A stretch of 64,000 bases of DNA from Acidianus ambivalens (lineage in GTDB: Archaea > Thermoproteota > Thermoprotei_A > Sulfolobales > Sulfolobaceae): NCBI RefSeq assembly GCF_009729015.1, contig NZ_CP045482.1:492001-556000 (forward strand), in the 5' to 3' direction. Positions 1-7,775 of the stretch are shown here, one piece after another. Numbering within the stretch: the stretch's first letter is position 1; every line of letters begins with the position of its first letter. The position numbers were made by a program, and so were the translations under genes. The notes beneath the pieces are model-generated. The model was not told where the DNA came from. It worked only from the letters and a program-made list of their open reading frames with translations, and did not search any database.

Positions 1-19
1 TATTAGATAAAAATAATGT

Positions 20-91
20 ATGGCTTTCTTAAGATGCTACATGTGCAAAAACGCTTGCGGAATAATTGCCACAGTTGAAGGAAAAGTATAG
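20..91 (+). pseudogene. Stub of a molybdopterin oxidoreductase (4Fe-4S motif only)
   Basis: A 23-codon reading frame whose peptide has the pattern C-x2-C-x3-C followed by GIIATVEGKV. This resembles the N-terminal 4Fe-4S loop of Mo/W-bisMGD oxidoreductases (formate dehydrogenase / DMSO reductase superfamily). A TAG stop follows at once and no continuation is recognisable, so it is read as a relic. The rest of the gene could lie upstream of the window only if this were not the N-terminus. The family assignment is inferred from the short motif. Confidence 0.35.
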
Positions 92-148
92 TGTTTACCC
101 GTGGCGTAACTTATCCTTACTTTTAATTACTTCTAATTCCGCCACGGG
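91..148 (+). repeat. Palindromic dispersed element, copy 1
   Basis: Begins GTGTTTACCCGTGGCGTAA and contains a perfect 9-bp inverted repeat, CCCGTGGCG at 98-106 and CGCCACGGG at 140-148. A diverged copy lies on the minus strand at 26907-26962 and matches along most of its length, including the T-rich spacer. It may be a MITE-like hairpin or the end of a mobile element. Confidence 0.6.
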
Positions 149-171
149 CACCTATATAAACATAACTTGTC

Positions 172-232
172 AAAACGATATTTAGAAGCGATTAAAAATA
201 ATCAATAGTTACGTGTAAATGTTAACTCTAAA
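172..232 (+). repeat. Dispersed 60-bp repeat, copy 1
   Basis: The segment from AACGATATTT through AATAGTTACGTG to the CTCTAA end matches 49804-49862 at roughly 80 percent by eye. This copy ends just beyond the 3' side of a PaREP1-like gene; the other lies just upstream of a ribbon-helix-helix antitoxin gene. No coding capacity was recognised. It may be a relic of a shared toxin-antitoxin flank. Confidence 0.55.
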
Positions 233-257
233 GCCAAACCCTATGGCTATGGCGATA

Positions 258-779
258 TTACTCTTTAGATGCATTTACCAGATTTTCCAATTCTTTTTCC
301 AATTCTTCATTCCAAAAATCATTAAAATATTTCTTGGCATTGTCGATGACGAACTGTACTACGTTTTTTATATCTTTTTCAACCTCTTCCTTATCTTTAT
401 AGTTAACTAAATTGGGATCAAAACCATTATATGAAAAAGAATGTAAAGATAGAGCTATTCTTACTACTAAACTTACGTTATAGCCTAATTTTTCAAGATC
501 GTACGAAATCCCTATAAGACCTGTTGTTGGTGCAGAATAACCTATTCTCTCATACCACTCTTTTTCCTTTTCAGGCTTATTCTGAATTATTTTATCAAAA
601 TCCTTTACAATTAATGCACTTATAAATGCCTTTATGGAAATAAAAGCTTTAGACGACGCGTTAGTTAAAAGTCCTCTTTTCAACATTTCTAATGCTAACC
701 TACTTTCGACTAAACTTTCCATAACTTTCATGTGGATATAAGATTTGGGATTTCCCTTGTAATCTAATACTTCGTACAC
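258..779 (-). CDS. PaREP1/HEPN-like helical protein
   Basis: 173 residues, soluble and largely helical, with no signal peptide or membrane segment. The N-terminal part (YKGNPKSYIHMKVMESLVES) and the following Leu/Ala-rich helices resemble PaREP1-type archaeal proteins, whose fold is thought to be HEPN-like. Their biochemical function is not established; many HEPN proteins act in toxin-antitoxin or nucleic-acid metabolism. The gene stands alone between repeats and relics, which fits an accessory role. A second, more typical PaREP1 protein lies at 25115-25576. The family call rests on general resemblance and is moderately sure. Confidence 0.6.
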   Translation of the reverse strand: MYEVLDYKGNPKSYIHMKVMESLVESRLALEMLKRGLLTNASSKAFISIKAFISALIVKDFDKIIQNKPEKEKEWYERIGYSAPTTGLIGISYDLEKLGYNVSLVVRIALSLHSFSYNGFDPNLVNYKDKEEVEKDIKNVVQFVIDNAKKYFNDFWNEELEKELENLVNASKE

Positions 780-854
780 AATATTATTATTCTAATTCTC
801 CTAATAATACGTTTTATTGACAATTTATGATCAGCAACTTTTAGTTATTTTTAC

Positions 855-965
855 CTAGATGTTTAAAACAAGTGCTTTGTGGGGTAGTTGAATTTTCTTA
901 GGCTCTAGTCTCACTTCTTCAGTATAAATCGGTAGTAGAATTAGAAGTAAGTTTAATGTAGCCAT
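855..965 (-). pseudogene. 36-codon ORF inside a dispersed repeat
   Basis: A short reading frame starting at ATG with a hydrophobic start (MATLNLLLILLPIYTEE) and a tail ending in LPHKALVLNI. A diverged copy at 21874-21980 keeps the YAEES..LEPKEI part but has stops upstream and downstream. The conserved piece looks like the C-terminus of a formerly longer protein. I do not recognise the family. Whether this copy is translated is unknown. Confidence 0.3.
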
Positions 966-993
966 TTGGAAAAATTGAACAGGCTCACAAAGC
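889..993 (-). repeat. Dispersed about 105-bp repeat, copy 1
   Basis: Aligns with 21874-21980, sharing CTTAGG(C/T)TCTAG, a CTTCTTCAG block, TTTAATGTAG and GGAAAAATTGAACAG followed by CACAAAGC. Two small gaps separate the copies. It covers most of the 36-codon ORF at 855-965. The rest of the 780-1062 gap shows nothing else. Confidence 0.6.
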
Positions 994-1062
994 TTAAAAC
1001 AAGTAAAAGATAAAATAAAACTTCACGGATTATTAAAACGAAGATTCTTGGTTACATGATTT

Positions 1063-1983
1063 CTACGTTGTTTGCTCTTTAACTATTTTATACCTTAAAG
1101 CTAAAATTCTCTTTAATGCTTCAGACTTAACCTTTTTCCAATTATCTACGTCAGCGGATATTCTTAACGATATTATAACGTGTTCTTTATCGCTTTGCTC
1201 ACTTAAGTAAGGACCTTCCTCTATTTCAAAACCTTTTAATGCCTCCTTAACTTCTTCCTCAATTGTATTCAGATTTATTTTATCTAAAGGAAACTCAACC
1301 CTTATACTAACATATAATTTCTTAGAGAACTTCGAAGTATAATCTATTACAGAAGACTTTAGCAGGAGAGAATTAGGAATTCTATATTCCCTTCCGTTCT
1401 CTAGTATAAGCCTTGAATAAAATAAATCTATTTCAATAACTGTACCTTCCAAACCTTGTTCAAAATATTCCCTGGAGAAGTACTTATAAGGAGGCAAATT
1501 TGCGGCCATGTAAGGAATTTGAGAGTTTAAAATCCTTATATGGTCTCCTATTGAAATAAATCCAGTAGAAATTATAAGAATGCCTGCGAAGAAGTTTTCC
1601 AAAACGGGTTGTAAAGCTAAGCCGAAAACTAAGCCAGCAAAAGTACCTCCTGCTAACGCTTCTGCAGATGTAACTCCGAAAGTTGCTAACACTCCTATGA
1701 AAACCATAATGTAGCCTATGTATTTTATAATGCTAGGAATTATTATCGCACCAGTACCAATTTTCCTCCTTTCTAGGACTTCCCTTACTCCATCAGAGAA
1801 TATTATGGTAAAATAAATTCCTCCTGCCACTATGCTAAAAGCCCTTAAAGCTAGTAAGGTAAGGCTGGAAGGCTTTAATGTTTGTACAAAGGCGTTTAGA
1901 GCAAAAAGTAAGAATGCTAATAAAATACCGAGTAAAAACTTTTGGTAAAACTTCAACATAAAAAATACTTTATTATATACCAT
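1063..1983 (-). CDS. MscS-family mechanosensitive ion channel
   Basis: 306 residues. Three to four N-terminal membrane helices are followed by the typical MscS pore-helix region rich in Gly and Ala (SAEALAGGTFAGLVFGLALQ, about residues 106-125). The beta domain comes next (GDHIRI, then GTVIEIDLFYSRLILENG and RIPNSLLLKSSVIDYT), then an alpha/beta C-terminal domain. The order matches small MscS channels, which release solutes on hypo-osmotic shock at the cytoplasmic membrane. Start: the first Met gives an extra eight residues; the internal Met9 (at 1959) is equally plausible. It appears to be a single-gene unit. Confidence 0.9.
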   Translation of the reverse strand: MVYNKVFFMLKFYQKFLLGILLAFLLFALNAFVQTLKPSSLTLLALRAFSIVAGGIYFTIIFSDGVREVLERRKIGTGAIIIPSIIKYIGYIMVFIGVLATFGVTSAEALAGGTFAGLVFGLALQPVLENFFAGILIISTGFISIGDHIRILNSQIPYMAANLPPYKYFSREYFEQGLEGTVIEIDLFYSRLILENGREYRIPNSLLLKSSVIDYTSKFSKKLYVSIRVEFPLDKINLNTIEEEVKEALKGFEIEEGPYLSEQSDKEHVIISLRISADVDNWKKVKSEALKRILALRYKIVKEQTT

Positions 1984-2036
1984 TTATTTCTTTTCTAAAG
2001 AACTTGAAGAAAGGCAAATAGGAACGTATAGTTCTC

Positions 2037-2339
2037 CTAGCACTCTCCTATTAATGCGATCATTAAGAACACTAAAAAAGGAGCAATGAATGAAATTATT
2101 GAGGCAGTAACTAGGAAAGCTATTGCGTAAGTTCTGGATACGAACTTATATAATATAATGAAGAGAAGTAAAGTCACGGACTCTGATATAATATAAGATA
2201 TAATAGGAAACAGGAAAAACAACTTAGCACTTCCTAAAATATATGATAGTGTTATCATTGAGATAAAAAAGGAAGGGATTACCCATAATAACCCTGTTAG
2301 AATACCTGCTAATGCAACTGCAATTGTTTTTGCTTTCAT
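2037..2339 (-). CDS. Small membrane protein, unknown
   Basis: 100 residues with three strongly hydrophobic segments (about residues 8-30, 40-65 and 70-95) and a basic N-terminus (MKAKT), so probably an integral membrane protein with a short cytoplasmic start. No family was recognised. It lies 53 bases upstream of the MscS gene on the same strand, so the two could be cotranscribed. Confidence 0.55.
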   Translation of the reverse strand: MKAKTIAVALAGILTGLLWVIPSFFISMITLSYILGSAKLFFLFPIISYIISESVTLLLFIILYKFVSRTYAIAFLVTASIISFIAPFLVFLMIALIGEC

Positions 2340-2411
2340 ACTTACTCAGAATACCAAAATAAGAGAATTTAAGTTTCATGATGACTCAAAACGTCAGATT
2401 AGTAAATCTTA

Positions 2412-2805
2412 TTACCTATAGATGTGCATTATATGTTGAGATAGTAAGCTAATTAAAGAGATAAGGATAATATTTTTCTCTTCATTTAATTTTGGTAAAT
2501 CATTTAGAGTTATAGCACCGTTATTTATTAAATCTTTATCTAAACTTACAAGCTTAGCTCCTATTCTTTTAGCTGTAACGAGATAGGCTGAATTTTTTAT
2601 GGCCTCCTCCAAAATTTCCTTAACAACGAAAGATAATGCAGAAGAAAGCGCATTAAAAACAGTTCCTATATCTAATTTATATTTCCATAGGATGTTTCCC
2701 AGTTCATAATACGCTAGGGTTATTGTATAATTATTCTTTAGTAAATCTAGGGCTTTCTCACCCAATTTTATCGAAGATGGCACTAGAGTCAAAAAGGTAT
2801 TTTAT
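2412..2805 (-). pseudogene. Broken VapC-like PIN-domain toxin
   Basis: The frame begins with KYLFDSSAIFDKIG, the usual VapC start with its first catalytic Asp, then shifts. Removing one G from the GGG at about 2758-2760 restores EKALDLLKNNYTITLAYYEL. The later motif reads NSAYLVTAKRIGAKLVSLDKDL, where an Asp normally precedes Ala-Ser-Tyr; here it is Asn. The start codon is ATA rather than ATG. Frameshift, lost start and lost active-site acid all indicate a dead VapC ribonuclease. It partners the damaged antitoxin upstream. Confidence 0.7.
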
Positions 2806-3021
2806 CTTTCCTTTCCTCCATTTCTTCAACTCCTCAACTACTTCGTCAGTGTCGATTTTTGCCACTTCTTTAGATGCTAAGTCCAATAATTTTCTCGCGT
2901 TTTCTTCCTCCTTCTTTTTAACCTCTTCTTCCAAAGCCTTTCTTAAAACTTCACTCACATTATACTCTTTTTCTAAAATTTCTCTCCTAACCTTCGTTGA
3001 GGCAGTAACTCAATCTCCCAT
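2758..3021 (-). pseudogene. Broken VapB-like antitoxin
   Basis: The frame from ATG at 3021 reads M-G-D-stop-VTASTKVRREILEKEYNVSEVLRKALEEEV. The part after the TGA is a typical Sulfolobales VapB: an N-terminal ribbon-helix-helix segment followed by a charged helix. A nonsense codon at position 4 therefore kills the normal start. The frame then runs directly into the VapC start (KGKIKYLFDSSAIF) without its own stop. A GTG at codon 66 from the 3' end could give a truncated protein. Confidence 0.65.
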
Positions 3022-3551
3022 AATTGCGTTCTTGAATTATTAAGCATATTATGTGCATATAATTATTTTTTCCTTACATCGGAGGTAAGAGCGTTTATGC
3101 ATCTCCTTTATTCGAAGAATGTGGTGTAATGGCTGAAGAGTATTAAGTCCTTTAGATGTTTAAGAGTAAAATTCTTTAATGGAATCTTATCCAATTCACT
3201 ATATAAAAGTTCTCCACAATAAATAGTAGACCCAAAAAATAATTAGAGTAAAGTTATTTGCACGTCCTTAGTGGTTAAATCTTATTATATAATAAATTAC
3301 ATATAGTAATTATATATTGTTTTAGAGTGAAGAGTACCATTACCTTGCCTACACTTCTTGCCTAATAGTCTTGCAGGTTAAGCATACCCCTTAAAACGAA
3401 TAACTTATACACCTCTTATAAGGAATATTACTTCTCTGGTCGGAATGAAAAATTCTACTCTCAATTCTAAAACTTGTAAATATTACACGGCTTACCGAAT
3501 GCGACGTCATTATAACTTAAAGAGTATAGAACTATTCCCCAGATTTAGTTC
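3022..3551. other. Intergenic, no gene recognised
   Basis: About 530 AT-rich bases with stops in all frames. A 63-codon plus-strand frame at 3445-3636 has no family resemblance and runs through the operator region below, so it is not called. I see no RNA gene or long repeat here. Confidence 0.5.
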
Positions 3552-3565
3552 TGGAGTATACTCCA
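3552..3565. promoter_or_regulatory. 14-bp palindrome TGGAGTATACTCCA, site 1
   Basis: Perfect two-fold palindrome. An identical site lies 34 bases downstream. Both precede the TATA box of the ATPase gene at 3633, so they are probably operator half of a dimeric regulator binding array. The 34-bp spacing is about three helical turns. Confidence 0.75.
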
Positions 3566-3585
3566 AAACTCTTCCGATTAACTTA

Positions 3586-3599
3586 TGGAGTATACTCCA
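3586..3599. promoter_or_regulatory. 14-bp palindrome TGGAGTATACTCCA, site 2
   Basis: Identical to the site at 3552-3565. It ends five bases before the TATA-like TTTAAAAA at 3604-3611, where it could overlap the TFB-recognition element. A bound repressor here would block the pre-initiation complex; a bound activator could recruit TFB. Confidence 0.75.
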
Positions 3600-3603
3600 A
3601 AAG

Positions 3604-3611
3604 TTTAAAAA
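3604..3611 (+). promoter_or_regulatory. TATA box of the ATPase gene
   Basis: TTTAAAAA centred about 26 bases before the GTG at 3633. This spacing predicts a transcript that begins at or next to the start codon (leaderless). Confidence 0.65.
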
Positions 3612-3632
3612 TGCAAAAAACTCCTATTATGC

Positions 3633-4862
3633 GTGAACGTTGAGGAAATAAAAAGCATTATAAAGGAACAAAGAGAAGATGCAGAAAACTTAATTAGTAG
3701 GGCAATACCCAGAGACGTGCCTAAAGAGGAGTTGCTAACAAACCTATCAATCCCAAACGTCCTAGCAATATTAGGGGTTAGGAGGAGCGGTAAATCTACT
3801 CTATCACTCCTACTGTTAAGGGATAAAAACTTCGCTTATGTCGATTTTGATGATGAGAGATTGAGAAATTTAAAATCTGATGAACTGCATATGGTTGAAC
3901 AAGCAATTTACGAACTTTACGGTAACGTGGATTACATCCTGTTTGACGAAATACAGAACATTCAAGGTTGGGAGCCCTTCGTGAGCAGGTTGAGGAAGAC
4001 TAAAAGGATAATATTAACCGGGAGTAATTCTAAGTTACTTTCCGGTGAGCTGGCCACAAGTCTAACCGGAAGGCATGTGGACTTCACGCTCTTCCCCTTT
4101 TCCTTCAAGGAGTTTCTAAGGTTTAAGGGAGTTAATTACTCCGAACCGCTTACGACAAGGGAGAGAGCTGAGATCAAGAACTACTTGAGGGAGTACATGA
4201 GCATAGGAGGTTTTCCTGAAGCGTTACTGCTAAACAGTAGGCAAATAGTCAACAGCATTTATAATGATATACTGTTCAAAGACGTAGTACAGAGGCTTAA
4301 GATAAAGAGGATATCTAAGTTTAAGGACTTTTCCTCAGCAATAATTTCCCTTTACTCTTCTGAAGTTTCTCTAAATAGAATCGCTAGAATGCTCAGAATT
4401 GATTATAAAACTGTTGACGAGTGGTTTTACGGCCTGACCTCAAGTTACTTAATTTACTCCGTGGAAAGGTATACCGGAAAGTTGAGCAGAATTGCAGAGA
4501 ACAAGAAGGTTTACGTAGTTGACATGGGTATTATTCAAGAAGTCTCTATAAAAAAAGATATGGGAAGATTAATGGAGAATTTAGTCGCAATACATTTGCT
4601 TAGGAAAAACCAGAACAAGGGAGTCTATTTCGTTAAAGGAGAGGACTACGAGGTAGACTTTTTAGATGAGAAAAATGGGGAGTTAATACAAGTAACTTAT
4701 GATGAGGAGGGAATAAAGGAAAGGGAGTTGAGCGCTTTAACTAAAGCCTCATCATCATTGGGTTTCAAACCTAAAATCGTAACGTGGGACATGGAGGAAA
4801 TAATGGATTATAACGGTAAGAAAATCGAGTTAGAGCCTTTGTGGAAGTTTTTATTGAGATAA
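3633..4862 (+). CDS. Archaeal AAA-type ATPase with DUF4143-like C-terminus
   Basis: 409 residues. Walker A is GVRRSGKST (residues 48-56) and Walker B is YILFDEI (about 101-107), followed by a sensor-like LTGSNSKLLS. The C-terminal half resembles the DUF4143 region, with an ENLVAIHLL helix and an EDYEVDFL..GELIQVTYD segment like a PD-(D/E)XK nuclease core. Such ATPases are common in archaeal accessory regions; their targets are unknown. The GTG start at 3633 fits the TATA box and a leaderless transcript. Two palindromes upstream suggest tight control, perhaps autoregulation. The gene looks intact, unlike its relative split by an IS at 44632-47716. Confidence 0.85.
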   Translation: MNVEEIKSIIKEQREDAENLISRAIPRDVPKEELLTNLSIPNVLAILGVRRSGKSTLSLLLLRDKNFAYVDFDDERLRNLKSDELHMVEQAIYELYGNVDYILFDEIQNIQGWEPFVSRLRKTKRIILTGSNSKLLSGELATSLTGRHVDFTLFPFSFKEFLRFKGVNYSEPLTTRERAEIKNYLREYMSIGGFPEALLLNSRQIVNSIYNDILFKDVVQRLKIKRISKFKDFSSAIISLYSSEVSLNRIARMLRIDYKTVDEWFYGLTSSYLIYSVERYTGKLSRIAENKKVYVVDMGIIQEVSIKKDMGRLMENLVAIHLLRKNQNKGVYFVKGEDYEVDFLDEKNGELIQVTYDEEGIKERELSALTKASSSLGFKPKIVTWDMEEIMDYNGKKIELEPLWKFLLR

Positions 4863-4907
4863 CGAAGTCTAGCACTTATACGTAACTTTTAAATACTTCT
4901 AGTTACT

Positions 4908-5190
4908 GTGGAGAGGTATCTAACATCTGGTGAAGTTGCTGAGATATTTAGCATGAGTAGGAGTGGATTAGGGAGGGAAAGATAAAGACTGTTGAGATTA
5001 ACGGTAGGTAGAGAATACCTTACAGTGAAGTTGAAAGATTGCTGCCTGGTAGTGGAGGGGTAAATAAAGTAGCAATTTACGCTAGAGTTTCATCAAACAC
5101 ATAAAAGACCACTTGGAAAGAGTTTTGCTTCAGCTCAATAAGATAACTTGGACAGTAAAGGGAATAGAATAATGCTTTCATCGCAGTGCT
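4908..5190 (+). pseudogene. Relic of an IS607-type serine recombinase (TnpA)
   Basis: Begins GTG with VERYLTSGEVAEIFSMSRSG, a MerR-like helix-turn-helix start. Degenerate text follows: a TAA, an IPYSEVERLLPGSGG segment, then VAIYARVSSNT, which is the serine-recombinase catalytic block (compare ILYARVSSNAQKDD of the intact element at 45625). Several stops interrupt it and no tnpB follows. This is a dead 5' part of an IS607-family element. Confidence 0.7.
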
Positions 5191-5594
5191 TTTACTGGTG
5201 TTAGGTTTTCCAACGAAAAGCGTGATGTCACTTAACTCGATTTCACCGTGTTTTATGGACCTAGATTAGATAAGTGTAACTTCATAGTAGTACAAGCTTC
5301 GTGAAGGATTATAAACCTTAGTGATTGCTGACTCATCAATTTTTAGTTAGCGATGAGACATTAAGCAGAATTAACTGTTGTTGAAAATTTAACGGCTTAT
5401 AGTTTTACAGCTAGGTTTATAGTCTGTGGATACATCGCACATAAGCTCCTTAATCCTTTAGTTAAAATCTCTCTTTATATTTACAGAACTTATATTAACC
5501 ACTGAACTTGAAGGTATGTAGGTCATAATTAATTCAATTATATTGAGGGCATTCGTTGCTCGAACGGGATGATATGTTAAGACATTTCCCGTAC
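5191..5594. other. Intergenic, no gene recognised
   Basis: About 400 bases following the recombinase relic, with stops in all frames and no recognisable protein or RNA. Possibly eroded interior of the former mobile element. Confidence 0.45.
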
Positions 5595-6314
5595 TCATTT
5601 CCTACCGTAAAGTATCTTATACTCCTCCCTACTCAAAGCCGGCACGTCGTACTTCCTCTTGAAGTAGTTCAAGATCACTTTAGTCCTCGTCTCAGCTTTT
5701 ATAAACGAGATGGGGTGGAGGAAGGAGTTCTTGAGCGCGTTTTTGAGTAGGTCATTCCCAGTCATGAATCTGATCACAAAACCTTTGTTCCTTAACAACT
5801 GCGGTATAGCCTCTATGTTCTCCCTACCGTGGAGTTCAATAGCTATTTGCTTAACGTGGTCTAACCACTCGCCGTTTTTCATTACCTTTCCCTCAGCGCC
5901 TTCAATGTCCATCTTCACAACCGAGAACTTACCTAAAGAGTCCACAGTAACGCCCTCAACCTCAACCCCGTTTTCCCCGATCTTAGAGCCAGTCCCCTCA
6001 TCGACAATTTTTAGTCTAACGCCGTCAACGTCGTATAAAGCCTTGTTCACTAACACTACGTTCTTTAAGTTGTTTATCTCCACATTCTCCTTTAACAGTT
6101 TGAAAGCCCAAGGTAAAGGTTCCACAGCCACTACTTCCTTAGCTTTCCTAGCAATCTTTACAGTGAAGTCCCCTATAAATGCGCCCGCATCAAGTACTGT
6201 GTCAGTGTCCTTAACCTTTAAAAAGTCCCATTCACCAGCTATGAAAGTAGCGTAATAGACGTATTCGTAACCCTCTGGAATTTTCAGCTTAGTTTTGCCG
6301 TAAGTGAAAATCAT
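5595..6314 (-). CDS. FkbM-family SAM-dependent methyltransferase
   Basis: 239 residues. The SAM-binding motif I is VLDAGAFIGDF (residues 40-50), acidic motif II is VVAVEPLPWAF, and the FkbM signature VVKMDIEGAEGKV lies near residue 132. FkbM enzymes O-methylate sugars or polyketides; among glycosyltransferases and flippases the likely substrate is a surface glycan, which is inference. The C-terminus is basic and soluble. ATG at 6314 is the only sensible start. Four relatives, three of them damaged, sit within 13 kb, so the family has expanded locally. Confidence 0.85.
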   Translation of the reverse strand: MIFTYGKTKLKIPEGYEYVYYATFIAGEWDFLKVKDTDTVLDAGAFIGDFTVKIARKAKEVVAVEPLPWAFKLLKENVEINNLKNVVLVNKALYDVDGVRLKIVDEGTGSKIGENGVEVEGVTVDSLGKFSVVKMDIEGAEGKVMKNGEWLDHVKQIAIELHGRENIEAIPQLLRNKGFVIRFMTGNDLLKNALKNSFLHPISFIKAETRTKVILNYFKRKYDVPALSREEYKILYGRK

Positions 6315-6429
6315 GAAGACCTCTCTCCTTTTAAATACTTGTTCTTCATCATTTAATAAATAGTATCAAGCTATAGACGGAAAAACTAATCTCGCAAGTT
6401 ATTAGCTTAAGTCAACTATCAATAATTAC

Positions 6430-7640
6430 TTATTGACTTTCTCTCCCTCCACTAAACACCTTTAATAACGACGTTATGAACTTCAATTTAGAAGGCAAAA
6501 ACGATTCAATCAATTTCACGTTATCTAAAGTAATCACTTTATTAAAGAGGATAAAGATGAACAACAGTAACAAGAAGTCTAGATAGGGAGGGTCAACAAA
6601 AACCTCATATAATCCTATTAAAGGCATTAATACTAACAGCGCCTTCTCCCTCTTAGCTGGGACAAAGACGCCCTCCCTCAAAGCGTAGGATAAGACGAAA
6701 GAAGAGGAAATTGCAGAGACTATTACTTGAGAAATCGCGCCTCCAATAATACCTAATCTAGGAATTAAGAGGAAAGAGGTGATTAAGACTAGACTACCGT
6801 TAAGCAAGGAAAGGAAGAGGAATGGCCTTAACGACTTCTTAGCTGCTATTATAAAATTCGTTAAAGCGCCTATGGGAAAAGGCAAAGTATTAGCTAAAAG
6901 GAGGAGGATCAGGGCTTCAAGACCTTTAGTATAATCTGGAAAAAACTTTTCCACGACTAAGACAGCAATCGGTATAAAGATAATGACGACGAGAAATGTA
7001 ATTAGGGACAACACGCGGAAGGAAATTGACTACATCCTCCTCTCGTCCTTTCCCAAAGCCTTATAAAATGAGGCCGTAGGTAATAGAACACCTCCTAATG
7101 AGCCTAAAAACATTGAAGGTACTCCAGCTACTAAGGCGGAAAATTGATACAAACCCAGGTAGTAAGAACCTAGTAGGTAAGCAGTTGTAACTCTATCACC
7201 TTATGAAGAGAGGAAAGTTGCTGAAGAAGACAAGTAAAGAGGTAAGCCTTCCTTGAAGTGTTTAAAGAGAAAAGCGAAGTCAAAAGATGGCAAAATTAAC
7301 CCAACTTTCCTACTGAGAAAGGCGTAGTTCATAGAGACAGAGAGGATTCCTCCTAAAGTCCATATTTCAATGAAGAGGTAAATGCTGTGAGATAGTACAG
7401 CTATTATTGAGATCCCCACCTTATTGTTAGGAAGAGGTTTCCTGTTATTGCTCCCTCTGTAAACATGTTAATTCCTATCATTACTGACCCAATGTCGCCA
7501 TTCAGAATGTAAAGGAAAAGGTAAAGTATTGTTAACTTAACGTAATTTGGGAAAAGGAGAACTAATAAAAACGGTAAGGCAAGGAAAGGGAATGAGATGA
7601 ACTTTCCTATGACTTCCTTATTAACCTCTATAGTAGAGCG
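6430..7640 (-). pseudogene. Dead polysaccharide flippase (Wzx/MATE-like)
   Basis: Aligns along its length with the intact flippase at 7776-9155. Recognisable pieces in order: FLYILNGDIGSVMIGINMF, TIRWG then a shift at GGGG (about 7418-7422), SIIAVLSHSIYLFIEIWTLG, then a TAA where the intact copy has Q before GDRV. Next come GDRVTTAYLLGSYYLGLYQF and a TAG after KDERRM, then SISFRVLSLITFL to the C-terminus. The first 70 or so residues are missing. At least two nonsense codons and one frameshift make it a true pseudogene. It arose by duplication or import next to its functional relative. Confidence 0.85.
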
Positions 7641-7775
7641 TATAAACGGTAAAATGCAAAGAAGTTTTGTCTACTCTTATTTGTCATATAATGTTTCTCT
7701 TTTGACTATGATATTTAACAAAGCCCACAGTTAGTAGCTGTTAGCTAGTAGAAACTTAATTATCAAACTCTTTCA

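Noticed and set aside
3445..3636. 63-codon frame before the ATPase
   Set aside because: It crosses both palindromes and the TATA box, and has no protein-like pattern or start signal.
5710..6255. 181-codon plus-strand frame inside the FkbM gene
   Set aside because: Antisense to a methyltransferase with clear motifs; no resemblance to any protein.
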